A stretch of DNA of 64,000 nt from Aquibaculum sediminis (GTDB lineage Bacteria > Pseudomonadota > Alphaproteobacteria > Kiloniellales > DSM-21159): positions 164,005 to 228,004 of the forward strand of contig NZ_JBFCVK010000007.1 of NCBI RefSeq assembly GCF_040712085.1. The letters are read 5' to 3'. A program made the translations under genes and the position numbers. Below the pieces are notes generated by a model. That model was not told the DNA's origin. It searched no databases and saw only the letters and a program-made list of their open reading frames with translations. Each line of letters starts with the position of its first letter. Positions within the stretch are counted from its first letter, which is position 1. Below are positions 28,116 through 37,009 of the stretch, one piece after another.

Positions 28116-28744
28116 CGTTTCACTCCTGCCGCCGCGCGGGCTCGCTGTTCAATCTCCTCCCAGGCCCCCTGGCGTATGGCCGCTGCCGGCGCGATCCAGG
28201 AGCCGCCGACGCAGGCGACATTGCCCAGCGCCAAGTAGTCCGGCGCGCGCTCGGCGCTGACACCACCGGTGGGACAGAAGCGGCAATCGGGAAAGACCGG
28301 CTGCACTGCCTTGAGCCAGGCAATGCCACCCGCGACTTCGGCCGGGAAGAACTTCATATCCCTATAGCCTGCCTCCCGGAGAGTCATCACCTCTCCTGCA
28401 GTTGCAGCACCTGGCAGCAACGGCGGCATGCCTTCCTCTCGCGCCGCCTGCAGCAATCCGTCCGAGGCGCCGGGGCTGACGGCGAAGGCTGCGCCAATCT
28501 CGGCGGCGGCACGCAGTTGCGCGCGTTCCAGCACGGTGCCCAGCCCGACCAGCGCGTCGGGGAGCGCCTGAATCAGGGCCCGAGCGGCGTCCAGGGCCGC
28601 CGCCGACCGCAGCGTGATCTCGATCACGGGCAAGCCCCCGGCCAACAGGGCCTTGCCGAGCGGCACTGCATCCTCCACCCGCTCCAGGGTCAGCACGGGA
28701 ATCACCGGGGCCCGATCCAGCAGGCTGGCCATGGCAAGGGTCAT
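28112..28744 (-). CDS. eda: 2-dehydro-3-deoxy-phosphogluconate (KDPG) aldolase
   Basis: A 210-residue class I aldolase of the KDPG/KHG family, splitting KDPG into pyruvate and glyceraldehyde 3-phosphate. VIPVLTLERVEDAVPLGKALLAGG and IEITLRS (family GGxxxxEVTxRT with the catalytic Glu) are present. GLGTVLE follows, and the Schiff-base lysine lies in KFFPAE. The phosphate-binding glycines appear in CPTGGVS. Overlaps the kinase gene upstream and the SDR gene downstream by 4 bases each. Supplies the final step of a sugar-acid route begun by KdgK. Confidence 0.93.
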   Translation of the reverse strand: MTLAMASLLDRAPVIPVLTLERVEDAVPLGKALLAGGLPVIEITLRSAAALDAARALIQALPDALVGLGTVLERAQLRAAAEIGAAFAVSPGASDGLLQAAREEGMPPLLPGAATAGEVMTLREAGYRDMKFFPAEVAGGIAWLKAVQPVFPDCRFCPTGGVSAERAPDYLALGNVACVGGSWIAPAAAIRQGAWEEIEQRARAAAGVKR

Positions 28745-29679
28745 GCCTCGCTCCTTTGGGCAAGAAAGGCTTCCACCTCGGCGCGTCGGGGTATGGGGGC
28801 CACGGCGCCGTAGCCGGTGGTGGACAGGGCGGCCGCGGCATTAGCGTAGCGCGCCGCGTCGAAAGGGTCCGTCCCGCGCGTGAGTTCAGCTAGGAAGGCG
28901 CCATCGAAGCAATCGCCGGCGCCGCTGGCGTCCACGGCCTCGACCGGAAAGCCCGGCACCAGCACGCGCCGCTCCCCCGTGGCAAGCAACACGCCCTTGG
29001 CCCCCAGCTTGAGCGCAACCAGACGGCACTCCAGTCCCAGGTAGAAGTCGGCGATAGCCTCCGGTTCGCTCAGCCCGGTCAGGGCGAGCGCGTCGTCCAG
29101 CCCGGGCAGTGCAACGTCCACGCCCCGTATGGCTTCGTGGATGACGGCCCGCGCCCGGGGCAGCGGCCAGAGCTGGCGGCGCAGGTTGGTGTCATAGGAA
29201 ATGCGCCCGCCGGCCGCCCGCACCTCATCGATCGCGCGAAACACACCATCGCAGGCCCGGTCGGAAATGGCCTGGCTGATGCCCGAGACGTGAAGGAAAC
29301 CGGCGTTGCGCAAGACCGGCAACGGCAGATCCTCGGGACCGAGACGACTGGCGGCCGAGCCCGCGCGGCAGTAGGTGAAGGCGTGGCCGTCGGGACCGTG
29401 GGTGATGAAGTAGATACCCGTGGGCGCCTGCGCAAAGCGCACGACGCCGCTGCAATCCACGCCCTCTTCAGCCCAGAGCTCCTCCAAGGCGTCGCCGAAT
29501 GGGTCGCGGCCCAGCGCGGTCACGAAGCCGCAGCGCGCGGACTGACGAGCGGCGGTGATGACCGCGTTCGATGTGTCGCCGCCGAAACCCTGAAGATAGC
29601 TGCGGCGCTCGGCCGAGCCCGGTACTTGGCTGAACTCGACCATCGGCTCGCCAAGGCCCACAATATCGTATGGCTCCAC
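28741..29679 (-). CDS. kdgK: 2-dehydro-3-deoxygluconokinase (PfkB-family sugar kinase)
   Basis: A 312-residue ribokinase-type kinase. N-terminal IVGLGEPMVEFSQ and GFGGDTSN match KdgK proteins; C-terminal catalytic motif DASGAGDCFDGAFLA carries the base Asp and anion hole (GAGD). Neighbouring KDPG aldolase supports phosphorylation of 2-keto-3-deoxygluconate as its activity. The start (GTG/ATG-type codon at 29677-29679) is 26 bp after the GNAT stop. Confidence 0.9.
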   Translation of the reverse strand: MEPYDIVGLGEPMVEFSQVPGSAERRSYLQGFGGDTSNAVITAARQSARCGFVTALGRDPFGDALEELWAEEGVDCSGVVRFAQAPTGIYFITHGPDGHAFTYCRAGSAASRLGPEDLPLPVLRNAGFLHVSGISQAISDRACDGVFRAIDEVRAAGGRISYDTNLRRQLWPLPRARAVIHEAIRGVDVALPGLDDALALTGLSEPEAIADFYLGLECRLVALKLGAKGVLLATGERRVLVPGFPVEAVDASGAGDCFDGAFLAELTRGTDPFDAARYANAAAALSTTGYGAVAPIPRRAEVEAFLAQRSEA

Positions 29680-29705
29680 TTCCCCTCCCCTTGCAGCAAC
29701 TGGCG

Positions 29706-30191
29706 CTAACGGCCTGCCGCCTGGATCAATTTTTCCATCCGAAAGTTCGTCAATGTTTCCCCTCTACAGGGAATCCTCTGCGCTGCAATAGTGCGAAACC
29801 CCCGCCTTTCAAAGAAGCCGCGCGCCGTGATACTGGCTTCCGTAAACAATCGGAGCGAACCCTGCCGCATCGCAGCCTGTTCGATGGTTTCAAGCAGCGC
29901 GCCCGCCACGCCGGTCCCGCCAAACGAGGGATGGACGAACATCATGTCGATGTGACCATCCGGCTCCAGTTCAGCGAATCCGGCAGGGGTATTGTTTACC
30001 AACGCCACCCAGGTGGCACGGCCACGCCGCCTCTTTGTCCATGATTCCCTGTCCGCTTGGGCCCAGGCGTTCACCTGCGCGAGCGTATAGTCCACCGAGG
30101 CCGTTTCCCGAATCGCCCGAAGGAAGATCCCGATCGTCGCATCGAGGTCATCGGGCGCGTAGGGCCTTATGACGAGCGGACGGCTGCTCAA
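29706..30191 (-). CDS. GNAT-family N-acetyltransferase
   Basis: A 161-residue single GNAT domain. N-terminus LVIRPYAPDDLDATIGIFLRAIRETA; beta strand MMFVHPSFGGTGVAGALLETIEQ containing the acetyl-CoA pyrophosphate-binding loop (here GGTGVAGA); C-terminus ITARGFFERRGFRTIAAQ. Substrate unknown. Its start overlaps the formamidase-like stop by 4 bases and it precedes kdgK, so it belongs to the sugar-acid/amide operon. It has the YycN/ElaA-like length but no diagnostic feature. Confidence 0.88.
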   Translation of the reverse strand: MSSRPLVIRPYAPDDLDATIGIFLRAIRETASVDYTLAQVNAWAQADRESWTKRRRGRATWVALVNNTPAGFAELEPDGHIDMMFVHPSFGGTGVAGALLETIEQAAMRQGSLRLFTEASITARGFFERRGFRTIAAQRIPCRGETLTNFRMEKLIQAAGR

Positions 30192-31132
30192 GTGAGAATG
30201 ATCCGCGGGAAGTAGAAGGAGACGAGCCAGTTGGGCGCATCGACGATCTCGCTGATCCGCAGATCGCCGCTGACACTGCAGAGCATGTAGGCATCCACGG
30301 GCGCCATGCCGTGCTGCGCCGCCAGCAGGTCGATCATCCGGCGAACCGAGTCCTTGGCCGCCTCCATCAGGTCGGGACCGATGCCCGTGGTCACCTCGTA
30401 GCCGGCCTCGTCCAGATGGCGCGTGACCGGACCCGGTGTGGTGAAGCGCGGCGTGGCGGGTGCAGCACCCTTCACCAACTCAAACTTCAAGGCGACGCTC
30501 ATGGGGCTCTCGATGGCCGTGCCGCAGACCTCTCCGTCGCCCTGGGCCGCGTGAGTATCGCCCACGGAAAAGAGCGCGCCCTCCACTTCGACCGGCAGAT
30601 AGAGAGTGCTGCCCTCTGCCAGGTCGCGCACGTCCATGTTCCCGCCGACCCGGCGCGGCGGGACGATCGAATGGGTGCCCGCTTCCGCCGGCGCGACGCC
30701 GATGGTGCCGGTGAAGGGCTTGAGCGGCACGCGCCCACCCGGGCCGTAAAGCGCAGGCGCCAGACTTTGCGCGTCGTACTGCCAGAGATGCAGGGCCGGC
30801 TCCGGAAAATCGTCCGCGAGCAGGCCAAAACCCGGAATGCAGGCGGTCCAGCCCCAGCCCGAGGGCTTGAAGGACAGCAGGGTCACCTTCAGCGCATCGC
30901 CGGGCTCCGCGCCTTCGATGCGAACCGGGCCGGTCACCGGGTTGATACGGTCGAAATCGAAGCGGAGGATGTCTCCCGCCTCGGACTGCGGATTGAGTTG
31001 CCCACCCGAGGCATCGAAGACCTCGAACTCTACGCTTTCGCCCGGCGTTACGGTCAGCACCGGAGGATTGGCGTTGCTCCAGCCACAGTGGGAGTGATTG
31101 CGATGAATGGTGTGCCTGCCGCAGCCGCTCAT
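30188..31132 (-). CDS. acetamidase/formamidase-family amidohydrolase
   Basis: A 314-residue protein of the FmdA/AmdA family, which hydrolyses formamide, acetamide or related short amides to ammonia and an acid. Start 31132 was chosen for the ATG after AGGAGGTTGAGGG; codons upstream to 31300 overlap the divergent gene's promoter. Visible features: HRNHSHCGWSNANPPVLTVTPGESVEFEV near the N-terminus, GVAPAEAG in mid-protein, and DTHAAQGDGEVCGTAIES near 220-240. First gene of the minus-strand operon (formamidase, GNAT, kdgK, eda, SDR, cupin). Divergent from the D-aminoacylase-like gene. Confidence 0.9.
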   Translation of the reverse strand: MSGCGRHTIHRNHSHCGWSNANPPVLTVTPGESVEFEVFDASGGQLNPQSEAGDILRFDFDRINPVTGPVRIEGAEPGDALKVTLLSFKPSGWGWTACIPGFGLLADDFPEPALHLWQYDAQSLAPALYGPGGRVPLKPFTGTIGVAPAEAGTHSIVPPRRVGGNMDVRDLAEGSTLYLPVEVEGALFSVGDTHAAQGDGEVCGTAIESPMSVALKFELVKGAAPATPRFTTPGPVTRHLDEAGYEVTTGIGPDLMEAAKDSVRRMIDLLAAQHGMAPVDAYMLCSVSGDLRISEIVDAPNWLVSFYFPRIILT

Positions 31133-31266
31133 GATGCCCTCAACCTCCTGCCTTCCTTCCTGCGCCCAATTTATCACAGGCGCCAATTGGAAACCGCGTG
31201 TTTCAGATAGTCCGCGATTGCGGCTAGCATGCCACGGGACGACAGAAAGCCGAAAGGGCGCAACGC

Positions 31267-32721
31267 ATGAGCAATGAGAGCATTCAAGCGGATCTGGCAA
31301 TCACCAACGCACGGCTGATCGACGGCAGCGGCGCTCCGGCGCGCCGAGGCGGCATCGCGATTCGCGGTGAGCGCATTGTCGCTCTGGGCGACCTCCGGAA
31401 TGTCGAGGCGCGCACAGAGATCGATGCCGTCGGCAAGGCAGTCTCGCCCGGCTTTATCGATGTCCATACCCATGACGACCGCGCCCTGCTCGCCGATCCG
31501 GGGATGACCTGCAAGGTCAGCCAAGGGGTCACGACGGTGGTCGCCGGTAACTGCGGCGTCAGTCTCGCGCCCCTGACCATCAGCAAGCGCCCGCCACCGC
31601 CGCTCGATCTGGTCAGCGAGTCGGCCCAGGGGTTCTTCGGCACCATGCGGGAGTACTTCGCCGCCCTGGACGACGCACCGGCAGCGGTCAATGCCGTGGC
31701 CCAGGTGGGCCATTCCTCTCTGCGCGCCGGCGTCATGGACAGCCTGGACCGCCCGGCCGACGCCGGAGAGATCAAAAAGATGCGCGCGCTGCTCGAGGAG
31801 GGCCTGGAGGCCGGCGCCGTCGGCATGAGCACCGGGCTCTTCTATGCGCCGGCCAAGGCCGCACCCACCGAAGAGGTGATCGAACTGGCCAAGGCACTTG
31901 CCGGCTTCGGTGCGGTACACACGACCCACATGCGCGACGAATCCGCGCTCGTGCACGAGTCCCTGGAGGAAACCTTCCGCATCGGCCGGGAAGCTGGCGT
32001 GCCCGTGGTCATCTCCCATCACAAATGCGCCGGGAAACACAATCACGGACGTTCGGTTGAAACGCTCGCCCTGATCGACCGCGCCCGCAAAGTGCAGGAG
32101 CTCAGCCTCGACGCCTATCCCTACGTGGCTGGCTCCACGACGCTGGCCAACGATCTGCTGCACGAGTCCAGCAAGGTCGTGGTGAGCTGGTCCGAGCCCC
32201 ACCCCGAGGCCAGCGGCCGCGATCTGTCGGAACTCGCCGCCGAATGGGGCGTGGAGGAGGCCGAGGCGGTGCAGCGTCTGCTCCCGGCCGGCGGCATTTT
32301 CTTCATGATGGACGAGGCGGACGTGCGCCGGATCCTTGCCTATCCCGGAACGATGATCGGCTCCGATGGCCTGCCGCACGATGTGCACCCACATCCCCGC
32401 CTCTGGGGCACCTTTCCGCGCGTGCTCGGCCACTACGCCCGGGACGAAAAGCTCTTCTCCCTGGAAGAGGCCGTGCGCAAGATGACGGCGCTGTCCGCAG
32501 AGCGCTTCGGGCTGGCCAATCGGGGCCGCCTTGCGGTGGGAGCCTACGCCGACCTGGTGCTGTTCGACCCCGAAAGCGTGGCAGACCGGGCGACCTTCGA
32601 TGCACCGAAGACGCCCGCTGCGGGGATCGAGCAGGTCTGGGTCAACGGCGCGACCGTTTGGAAGGACGGCCGGCACAGCGGCGCCCGACCCGGCCGCGCC
32701 CTCCGACGCGGCGCGGAATAA
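31267..32721 (+). CDS. N-acyl-D-amino-acid deacylase (D-aminoacylase) family amidohydrolase
   Basis: A 484-residue metal-dependent amidohydrolase. PGFIDVHTHDD gives the HxH metal site, GNCGVS contains the Cys ligand of D-aminoacylases, THMRDE and SHHKCAG supply the further His ligands, and GSDGLPHDVHPHPRLWGTFPR the catalytic Asp. The family releases D-amino acids or related compounds from N-acyl (including N-formyl or N-acetyl) derivatives. Divergent from the formamidase-like gene with 134 bp between starts, so a shared control of amide metabolism is possible. The promoter region was not resolved. Confidence 0.9.
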   Translation: MSNESIQADLAITNARLIDGSGAPARRGGIAIRGERIVALGDLRNVEARTEIDAVGKAVSPGFIDVHTHDDRALLADPGMTCKVSQGVTTVVAGNCGVSLAPLTISKRPPPPLDLVSESAQGFFGTMREYFAALDDAPAAVNAVAQVGHSSLRAGVMDSLDRPADAGEIKKMRALLEEGLEAGAVGMSTGLFYAPAKAAPTEEVIELAKALAGFGAVHTTHMRDESALVHESLEETFRIGREAGVPVVISHHKCAGKHNHGRSVETLALIDRARKVQELSLDAYPYVAGSTTLANDLLHESSKVVVSWSEPHPEASGRDLSELAAEWGVEEAEAVQRLLPAGGIFFMMDEADVRRILAYPGTMIGSDGLPHDVHPHPRLWGTFPRVLGHYARDEKLFSLEEAVRKMTALSAERFGLANRGRLAVGAYADLVLFDPESVADRATFDAPKTPAAGIEQVWVNGATVWKDGRHSGARPGRALRRGAE

Positions 32722-32734
32722 AGGTCAGAGCAAA

Positions 32735-33562
32735 TCAGCGGTCCGCCATGTGTCGCAGGTAGGCGATCACCGCATCCAGCTCCGCCTCGCTCAGCATCGC
32801 TTCACTGAAGGCGGGCATCTGCATTGCGGGCCAACTGCGCAGCGAAGCCGGATCGCGTAGCAAGCGCCGCAGACCCTCCTCGGTGAAGTAGCGCGTGGGA
32901 TTGGCAGGCTGATTGAGATCCGGGCCCATGGTGGCGCTGCCGGCGCCGTTGAGCGTGTGACAGGCCAGGCACTGGGTCACGAAAACCTCCTGACCGAGGC
33001 GGGCGGCATGCTCTGCCGGCAGGGCGGCATCGACCGCGATCTCCGGCCAGCGCGACGCAGCTGGCTCCACCTCGCGCATGCGAACCACCGCATAGGGCCA
33101 CTGCTCGCTGCGCACGCCGCTTTTCTCGGGATCCATCCAGACGAGATAGAAGGGACCGGCACTGACCTGCTTGCCGGGCAGAGCCGGCCAGGGGTCATCG
33201 GGCGGCTCGATCGCCAGCCAGGCCACCGCCCGCTCCTCGCCATCGCCCAACAGAAGCTCCGCAGGGATCAGGGAGGCGAAGCCGTCGCTGGCGATGAACT
33301 CGATCTCCCCATCCGGCGACACGGGATAGGCCGATAGGAGCTCCGCGATGGGCAAGGCGCGATACTGCAACGCTTCCTTGTAGGCCACGTCCTGCGGCAC
33401 GGAGATATCCTGCGTGTCCGGCCGCCCCAGCAGCTCCTCGGCGCTCAGAATGATCCGCTCGCCGGCGATCTCCACGGCAAGCTCCGGCATGGCCGCGGCC
33501 GGCAGCGGACCCAAGAGCAACGACGCGAACAGCAGGCTTCGCCACCAAAGGCCTTCACCCAT
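32735..33562 (-). CDS. cytochrome c with N-terminal sulfite-oxidase-like (molybdopterin-fold) domain
   Basis: From the ATG at 33562 the protein has 275 residues with a signal peptide at about 1-24 (SLLFASLLLGPLPAAA). Residues about 25-165 resemble the oxidoreductase molybdopterin-binding fold (LLGRPDTQDISVPQDVAYKEALQYRALPIAELL, EFIASDGFAS, YLVWMDPE). Residues about 180-275 are a class I cytochrome c with haem motif CLACH, the MGPDL turn and a late Met ligand (PAMQMPAF). Cofactor-binding residues for molybdopterin are not obvious, so the first domain may be structural. It converges with the D-aminoacylase gene and is divergent from usp. Confidence 0.78.
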   Translation of the reverse strand: MGEGLWWRSLLFASLLLGPLPAAAMPELAVEIAGERIILSAEELLGRPDTQDISVPQDVAYKEALQYRALPIAELLSAYPVSPDGEIEFIASDGFASLIPAELLLGDGEERAVAWLAIEPPDDPWPALPGKQVSAGPFYLVWMDPEKSGVRSEQWPYAVVRMREVEPAASRWPEIAVDAALPAEHAARLGQEVFVTQCLACHTLNGAGSATMGPDLNQPANPTRYFTEEGLRRLLRDPASLRSWPAMQMPAFSEAMLSEAELDAVIAYLRHMADR

Positions 33563-33687
33563 CGATCCCACCCCCTTTACACGCCCGGCAGCCAATCACG
33601 ATTTGGAGCCGGAAGCCGTTGCCTATACCATGCCTGTGCACAACAAGGGCGCCGCAAGGCGACAGGAAAGGGAAAGGAAGCATCGCG

Positions 33688-34524
33688 ATGGCCATCAAGG
33701 ACCTGCTGGTCGCCTACCAGGGTGATGAGGACTCGAAACACGCACTTCGATTCGCCCTGCAGATGGCGAAGAAGTACGGGGCAAGCGTCACCGGTGCCTA
33801 CGTTTTCGCGCCGGAGCAGTACGAGAGCCAGATCCGCCACTGGATAGGCGCCGACTTCCTGAAGCAGATGCGCCAGGTCCAGATGGAGGCCGTCAGCGGC
33901 ATCGAAGCCTCCTTTCATACAGCGGTGCAGGAAACCGCGCCCGAGGTTCCGCATGAATGGGTGTCGGCCAACGGCCCTCCCGGCCTCACCCTGGCACGCA
34001 TGTCGCGCTCCTTCGACATGCTCATCACTGGCCAGTTCGAGGGCGCGGTGCGCATGGGCGGCCGCGCGGTGCAACCGGAGGAAGTGATCGTGCGTTCCGG
34101 CAAGCCGCTGGTGATGGTTCCGAAGGGCTACTCCATCCGCCCCTTCAAGGAGCACGCGGCGGTCGCCTGGGATGGAAGCCGTTCCGCCACGCGGGCGCTG
34201 ACTGACGCCATGCAGATCCTGGAAACGAAGAAGCGCCTGGACGTGGTCACCGTCAACAGCAGCAGCGAGGAAGCCATCCTCGGCTGGGCAGGCGAGCACG
34301 ACATCATCGCTCACCTGAAGCGGCACAGCATCGATGCCCGCCATGTGCCGCTGGAGATCAAGGGCAGTCTGGGCAAGACGATTCTTGCCTACTGCCAGGA
34401 AAGCGATCCCGACGTGCTGGTGATGGGCGCTTTCGGCCGCGGCAAACTGGGCTCCCTGCTGTTCGGCGGTGTGTCCCAGTACATCCTCGAGCATCAAACC
34501 GTGCCGGTGCTCATGTCGCACTGA
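33688..34524 (+). CDS. universal stress protein (two UspA domains)
   Basis: The ATG at 33688 after a GGAAAGG-type ribosome site gives 278 residues in two Usp domains. N-terminal half begins KDLLVAYQGDEDSKHALRFAL; the C-terminal half begins AVAWDGSRSATRAL and ends with the ATP-binding loop VMGAFGRGKLGSLLFGGVSQYIL, the G-2x-G-9x-G(S/T) pattern of nucleotide-binding Usp proteins. Role is stress-related, with no specific partner visible. A hairpin directly after the stop probably ends its transcript. Confidence 0.9.
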   Translation: MAIKDLLVAYQGDEDSKHALRFALQMAKKYGASVTGAYVFAPEQYESQIRHWIGADFLKQMRQVQMEAVSGIEASFHTAVQETAPEVPHEWVSANGPPGLTLARMSRSFDMLITGQFEGAVRMGGRAVQPEEVIVRSGKPLVMVPKGYSIRPFKEHAAVAWDGSRSATRALTDAMQILETKKRLDVVTVNSSSEEAILGWAGEHDIIAHLKRHSIDARHVPLEIKGSLGKTILAYCQESDPDVLVMGAFGRGKLGSLLFGGVSQYILEHQTVPVLMSH

Positions 34525-34548
34525 CCGGCGCGCTCGAGCGAGCGCCGG
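34525..34548 (+). terminator. hairpin after the universal stress gene
   Basis: CCGGCGC (34525-34531) pairs with GCGCCGG (34542-34548) across a 10-base loop that itself contains GCTCGAGC. It begins at the first base after the stop codon. No U tract follows, so it may need Rho or act as a 3' stabiliser. Confidence 0.45.
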
Positions 34549-34657
34549 AGGCCCCGCCCCTATTGGCCCTTTCGCGGCCCCGTCGGCCTTGCCTATAGTG
34601 CGCGCCGTTCCGGCGGATCCCGCCATGGCGCATGGCAACAATCGCGAACGGGAGTGA

Positions 34658-37000
34658 ATGATGGGTCAGTTCGGTGTTGGTCAGGGCATCAAGCGACTGG
34701 AAGACGTTCGTCTTCTGCGCGGTGAAGGGCGTTACCTGGACGATGTCAATGTGGGCGGTCAGGCACACGCCGTCTTCGTCCGCTCGCCACATGCCCACGC
34801 CGAGATAGCCTCGATCGACAGCGAGGACGCGGCCGCCGTCGAAGGCGTGCTGGCCATCTTCACCATTGCCGATCTCGATGCCGAGGGTGTCGGGACGATT
34901 CCCTGCCTGGCGCCCATGAAGGGCATCGACGGCGAGCCGGCCCGCCAGCCCCCGCGCCCGGCCCTGGCGAAGGGTCGCGTGCGCCATGTCGGCGAGGCCG
35001 TGGCCCTGGTGGTCGCTGAGACGCAGGAGGCGGCCGAGGAAGCCGCCGAGATGGTCATGATCGACTACGAGTCGCTGCCGGCGGTCGTTTCGGCGCCCGA
35101 CGCCCTGGCAGAAGGCGCGACCCAGCTCCACGACGCAGCACCCGGCAACCTGGCGCTGCACTGGCGGCAGGACAACGGCGCCGACATCGATGACGCCTTT
35201 GCCAAGGCTGCCAAGGTCGCCACGGTCGACCTGATCAACAATCGCATCGTGGTGAATTCCCTGGAGCCGCGCGGCGCTATCGGCGACTTCGATTCGAAGA
35301 CCGAGCGTCTCACCCTGGTCTCAGGCAGCCAGGGCATCTTCCGGCTCAAAGGGCAGCTCGAGGGCATTCTCAATATTCCCGAGGACGAGCTGCACATCAT
35401 CACGCCCGACGTGGGTGGCGGCTTCGGCATGAAGATCTTCTGCTACCCGGAGCACGTCTGTGTCCTCTTCGCGGCGCGGCGGCTGCAGCGTCCGGTGAAA
35501 TGGACCAGCACGCGCGGCGAAGCCTTTCAGTCCGACATTCAGGGCCGCGACCACGTGACGAGGGCCGAAATGGCCATCGACGCCGAGGGGCACTTCCTGG
35601 GCCTGCGCGTGCGCACCATGGCCAATCTGGGCGCCTATCTCTCCAACTTCAGCACCTACATCCCCACCGGTGCCTCCACGCAGATGTTTACGGGTCTCTA
35701 CAAGATCCCGGCCATCGACGCCGAGGTGCGCTGCACCTTCAGCAACACCGTGCCGGTGGATGCCTACCGCGGCGCAGGCCGCCCGGAAGCCGCCTACCTG
35801 ATGGAGCGGCTGGTGGACGAGGCCGGACGGGTCGCGGGCCTGGATGCCCGGGAAATCCGCCTGCGCAACTTTGTGCAGCCGGAAGACCTGCCCTACACCT
35901 CCGGCATGGGTCCGGTCTACGACAGTGGCGACTATCCGCGCCTCCTGAAGGAGGCCACAAAGCTGGCCGGCTGGGAGGGATTCGCGCAGCGGCGCGCCGA
36001 AGCGCGCAAGCAGGGCAAGTTGCTCGGCATCGGGCTCGCCTCCTATGTGGAAGCCTGCTCCGGCATGGGACAGGAGGAAGCGCGACTGAAACTGGACGAG
36101 GACGGCGGCGTCACCCTGGTGATCGGCACCATGACCAACGGTCAGGGCCACCACACCGCCTATGCCCAGCTCCTGAACGACAAGCTTGGCGTCGATCCTG
36201 AAAAGGTCCGCATGATCCAGGGCGACAGCGACATCGTGAAGAAGGGCGGCGGCACCGGTGGGTCCCGCTCTCTGCTGATGGGCGGCGTGGCCATCAATCG
36301 GGGCGCCGACCTGCTGATCGAGGAAGGCCGCAAGCTCGCCGGCCAACTGCTCGAAGCCGCAACCGCGGACATCGAGTTCGTCGACGGCACCTTCTCCATC
36401 GTCGGCACCGACCGCCGCGTCTCCCTTGAGGGCCTGGCAAAGGCCCTGGGCGAAGGCTCGATCCCCGGCGCCGAAGACTCCCTGAAGGCCACCGGCGACT
36501 ACACGGCCGAAGCGCTCACCTATCCGAACGGCACGCACGTCTGCGAGCTCGAGGTGGACGAGGAGACGGGCGTCACCAAGGTCTTGCGCTATCTCGTGGT
36601 CGACGACTTCGGCACGGTGGTGAACCCCATGCTGGCCGCCGGCCAGGTCCACGGCGGCGCTGCCCAGGGGCTGGGACAGGCACTGCTGGAGCACACGGTC
36701 TACGACGAGGAAGGCCAGCTTCTGACCGCCTCCCTCATGGACTACTGCCTGCCGCGCGCAGACGACATGCCCCCGATCGAGGTCAACCTGGTCGAGGACC
36801 TGCCCTGCAAGACCAACCCCATGGGTGTAAAGGGTGCGGGCGAGGCCGGCGCTATTGGTGCGCCTCCGGCAATCATCAACGCGCTCATCGACGCGCTCTC
36901 GCCCATCGGCCCGGCACAGATCGACATGCCCGCCACACCGGAGAAAGTCTGGCGCGCCATTCAGGACGCCCGCACCGCCGGCCAGGCCGCAGCAGAATAA
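34658..37000 (+). CDS. xanthine dehydrogenase/CO dehydrogenase-family molybdopterin-binding large subunit
   Basis: A 780-residue molybdenum hydroxylase large subunit. N-terminal part (IKRLEDVRLLRGEGRYLDD) matches CoxL-type proteins. PDVGGGFGMK and TNGQGHHTAYAQL are molybdopterin-cytosine-dinucleotide loops. The active-site loop reads AYRGAGRPEAA, not AYRCSFR, so it is not form I CO dehydrogenase. The catalytic Glu lies in GVKGAGEAGAIGAPPA. The small Fe-S and medium FAD subunits that normally accompany it are not adjacent; the next gene is cysQ-like, 9 bp away. A second in-frame ATG at 34661 has better ribosome-site spacing. Substrate unknown; the electron acceptor is unclear. Confidence 0.9.
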   Translation: MMGQFGVGQGIKRLEDVRLLRGEGRYLDDVNVGGQAHAVFVRSPHAHAEIASIDSEDAAAVEGVLAIFTIADLDAEGVGTIPCLAPMKGIDGEPARQPPRPALAKGRVRHVGEAVALVVAETQEAAEEAAEMVMIDYESLPAVVSAPDALAEGATQLHDAAPGNLALHWRQDNGADIDDAFAKAAKVATVDLINNRIVVNSLEPRGAIGDFDSKTERLTLVSGSQGIFRLKGQLEGILNIPEDELHIITPDVGGGFGMKIFCYPEHVCVLFAARRLQRPVKWTSTRGEAFQSDIQGRDHVTRAEMAIDAEGHFLGLRVRTMANLGAYLSNFSTYIPTGASTQMFTGLYKIPAIDAEVRCTFSNTVPVDAYRGAGRPEAAYLMERLVDEAGRVAGLDAREIRLRNFVQPEDLPYTSGMGPVYDSGDYPRLLKEATKLAGWEGFAQRRAEARKQGKLLGIGLASYVEACSGMGQEEARLKLDEDGGVTLVIGTMTNGQGHHTAYAQLLNDKLGVDPEKVRMIQGDSDIVKKGGGTGGSRSLLMGGVAINRGADLLIEEGRKLAGQLLEAATADIEFVDGTFSIVGTDRRVSLEGLAKALGEGSIPGAEDSLKATGDYTAEALTYPNGTHVCELEVDEETGVTKVLRYLVVDDFGTVVNPMLAAGQVHGGAAQGLGQALLEHTVYDEEGQLLTASLMDYCLPRADDMPPIEVNLVEDLPCKTNPMGVKGAGEAGAIGAPPAIINALIDALSPIGPAQIDMPATPEKVWRAIQDARTAGQAAAE

Positions 37001-37009
37001 GGATACCCC

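Noticed and set aside
34658..37000. Annotation as form I carbon monoxide dehydrogenase
   Set aside because: The active-site loop is AYRGAGR and lacks the AYRCSFR cysteine. The CoxM and CoxS genes are also absent.
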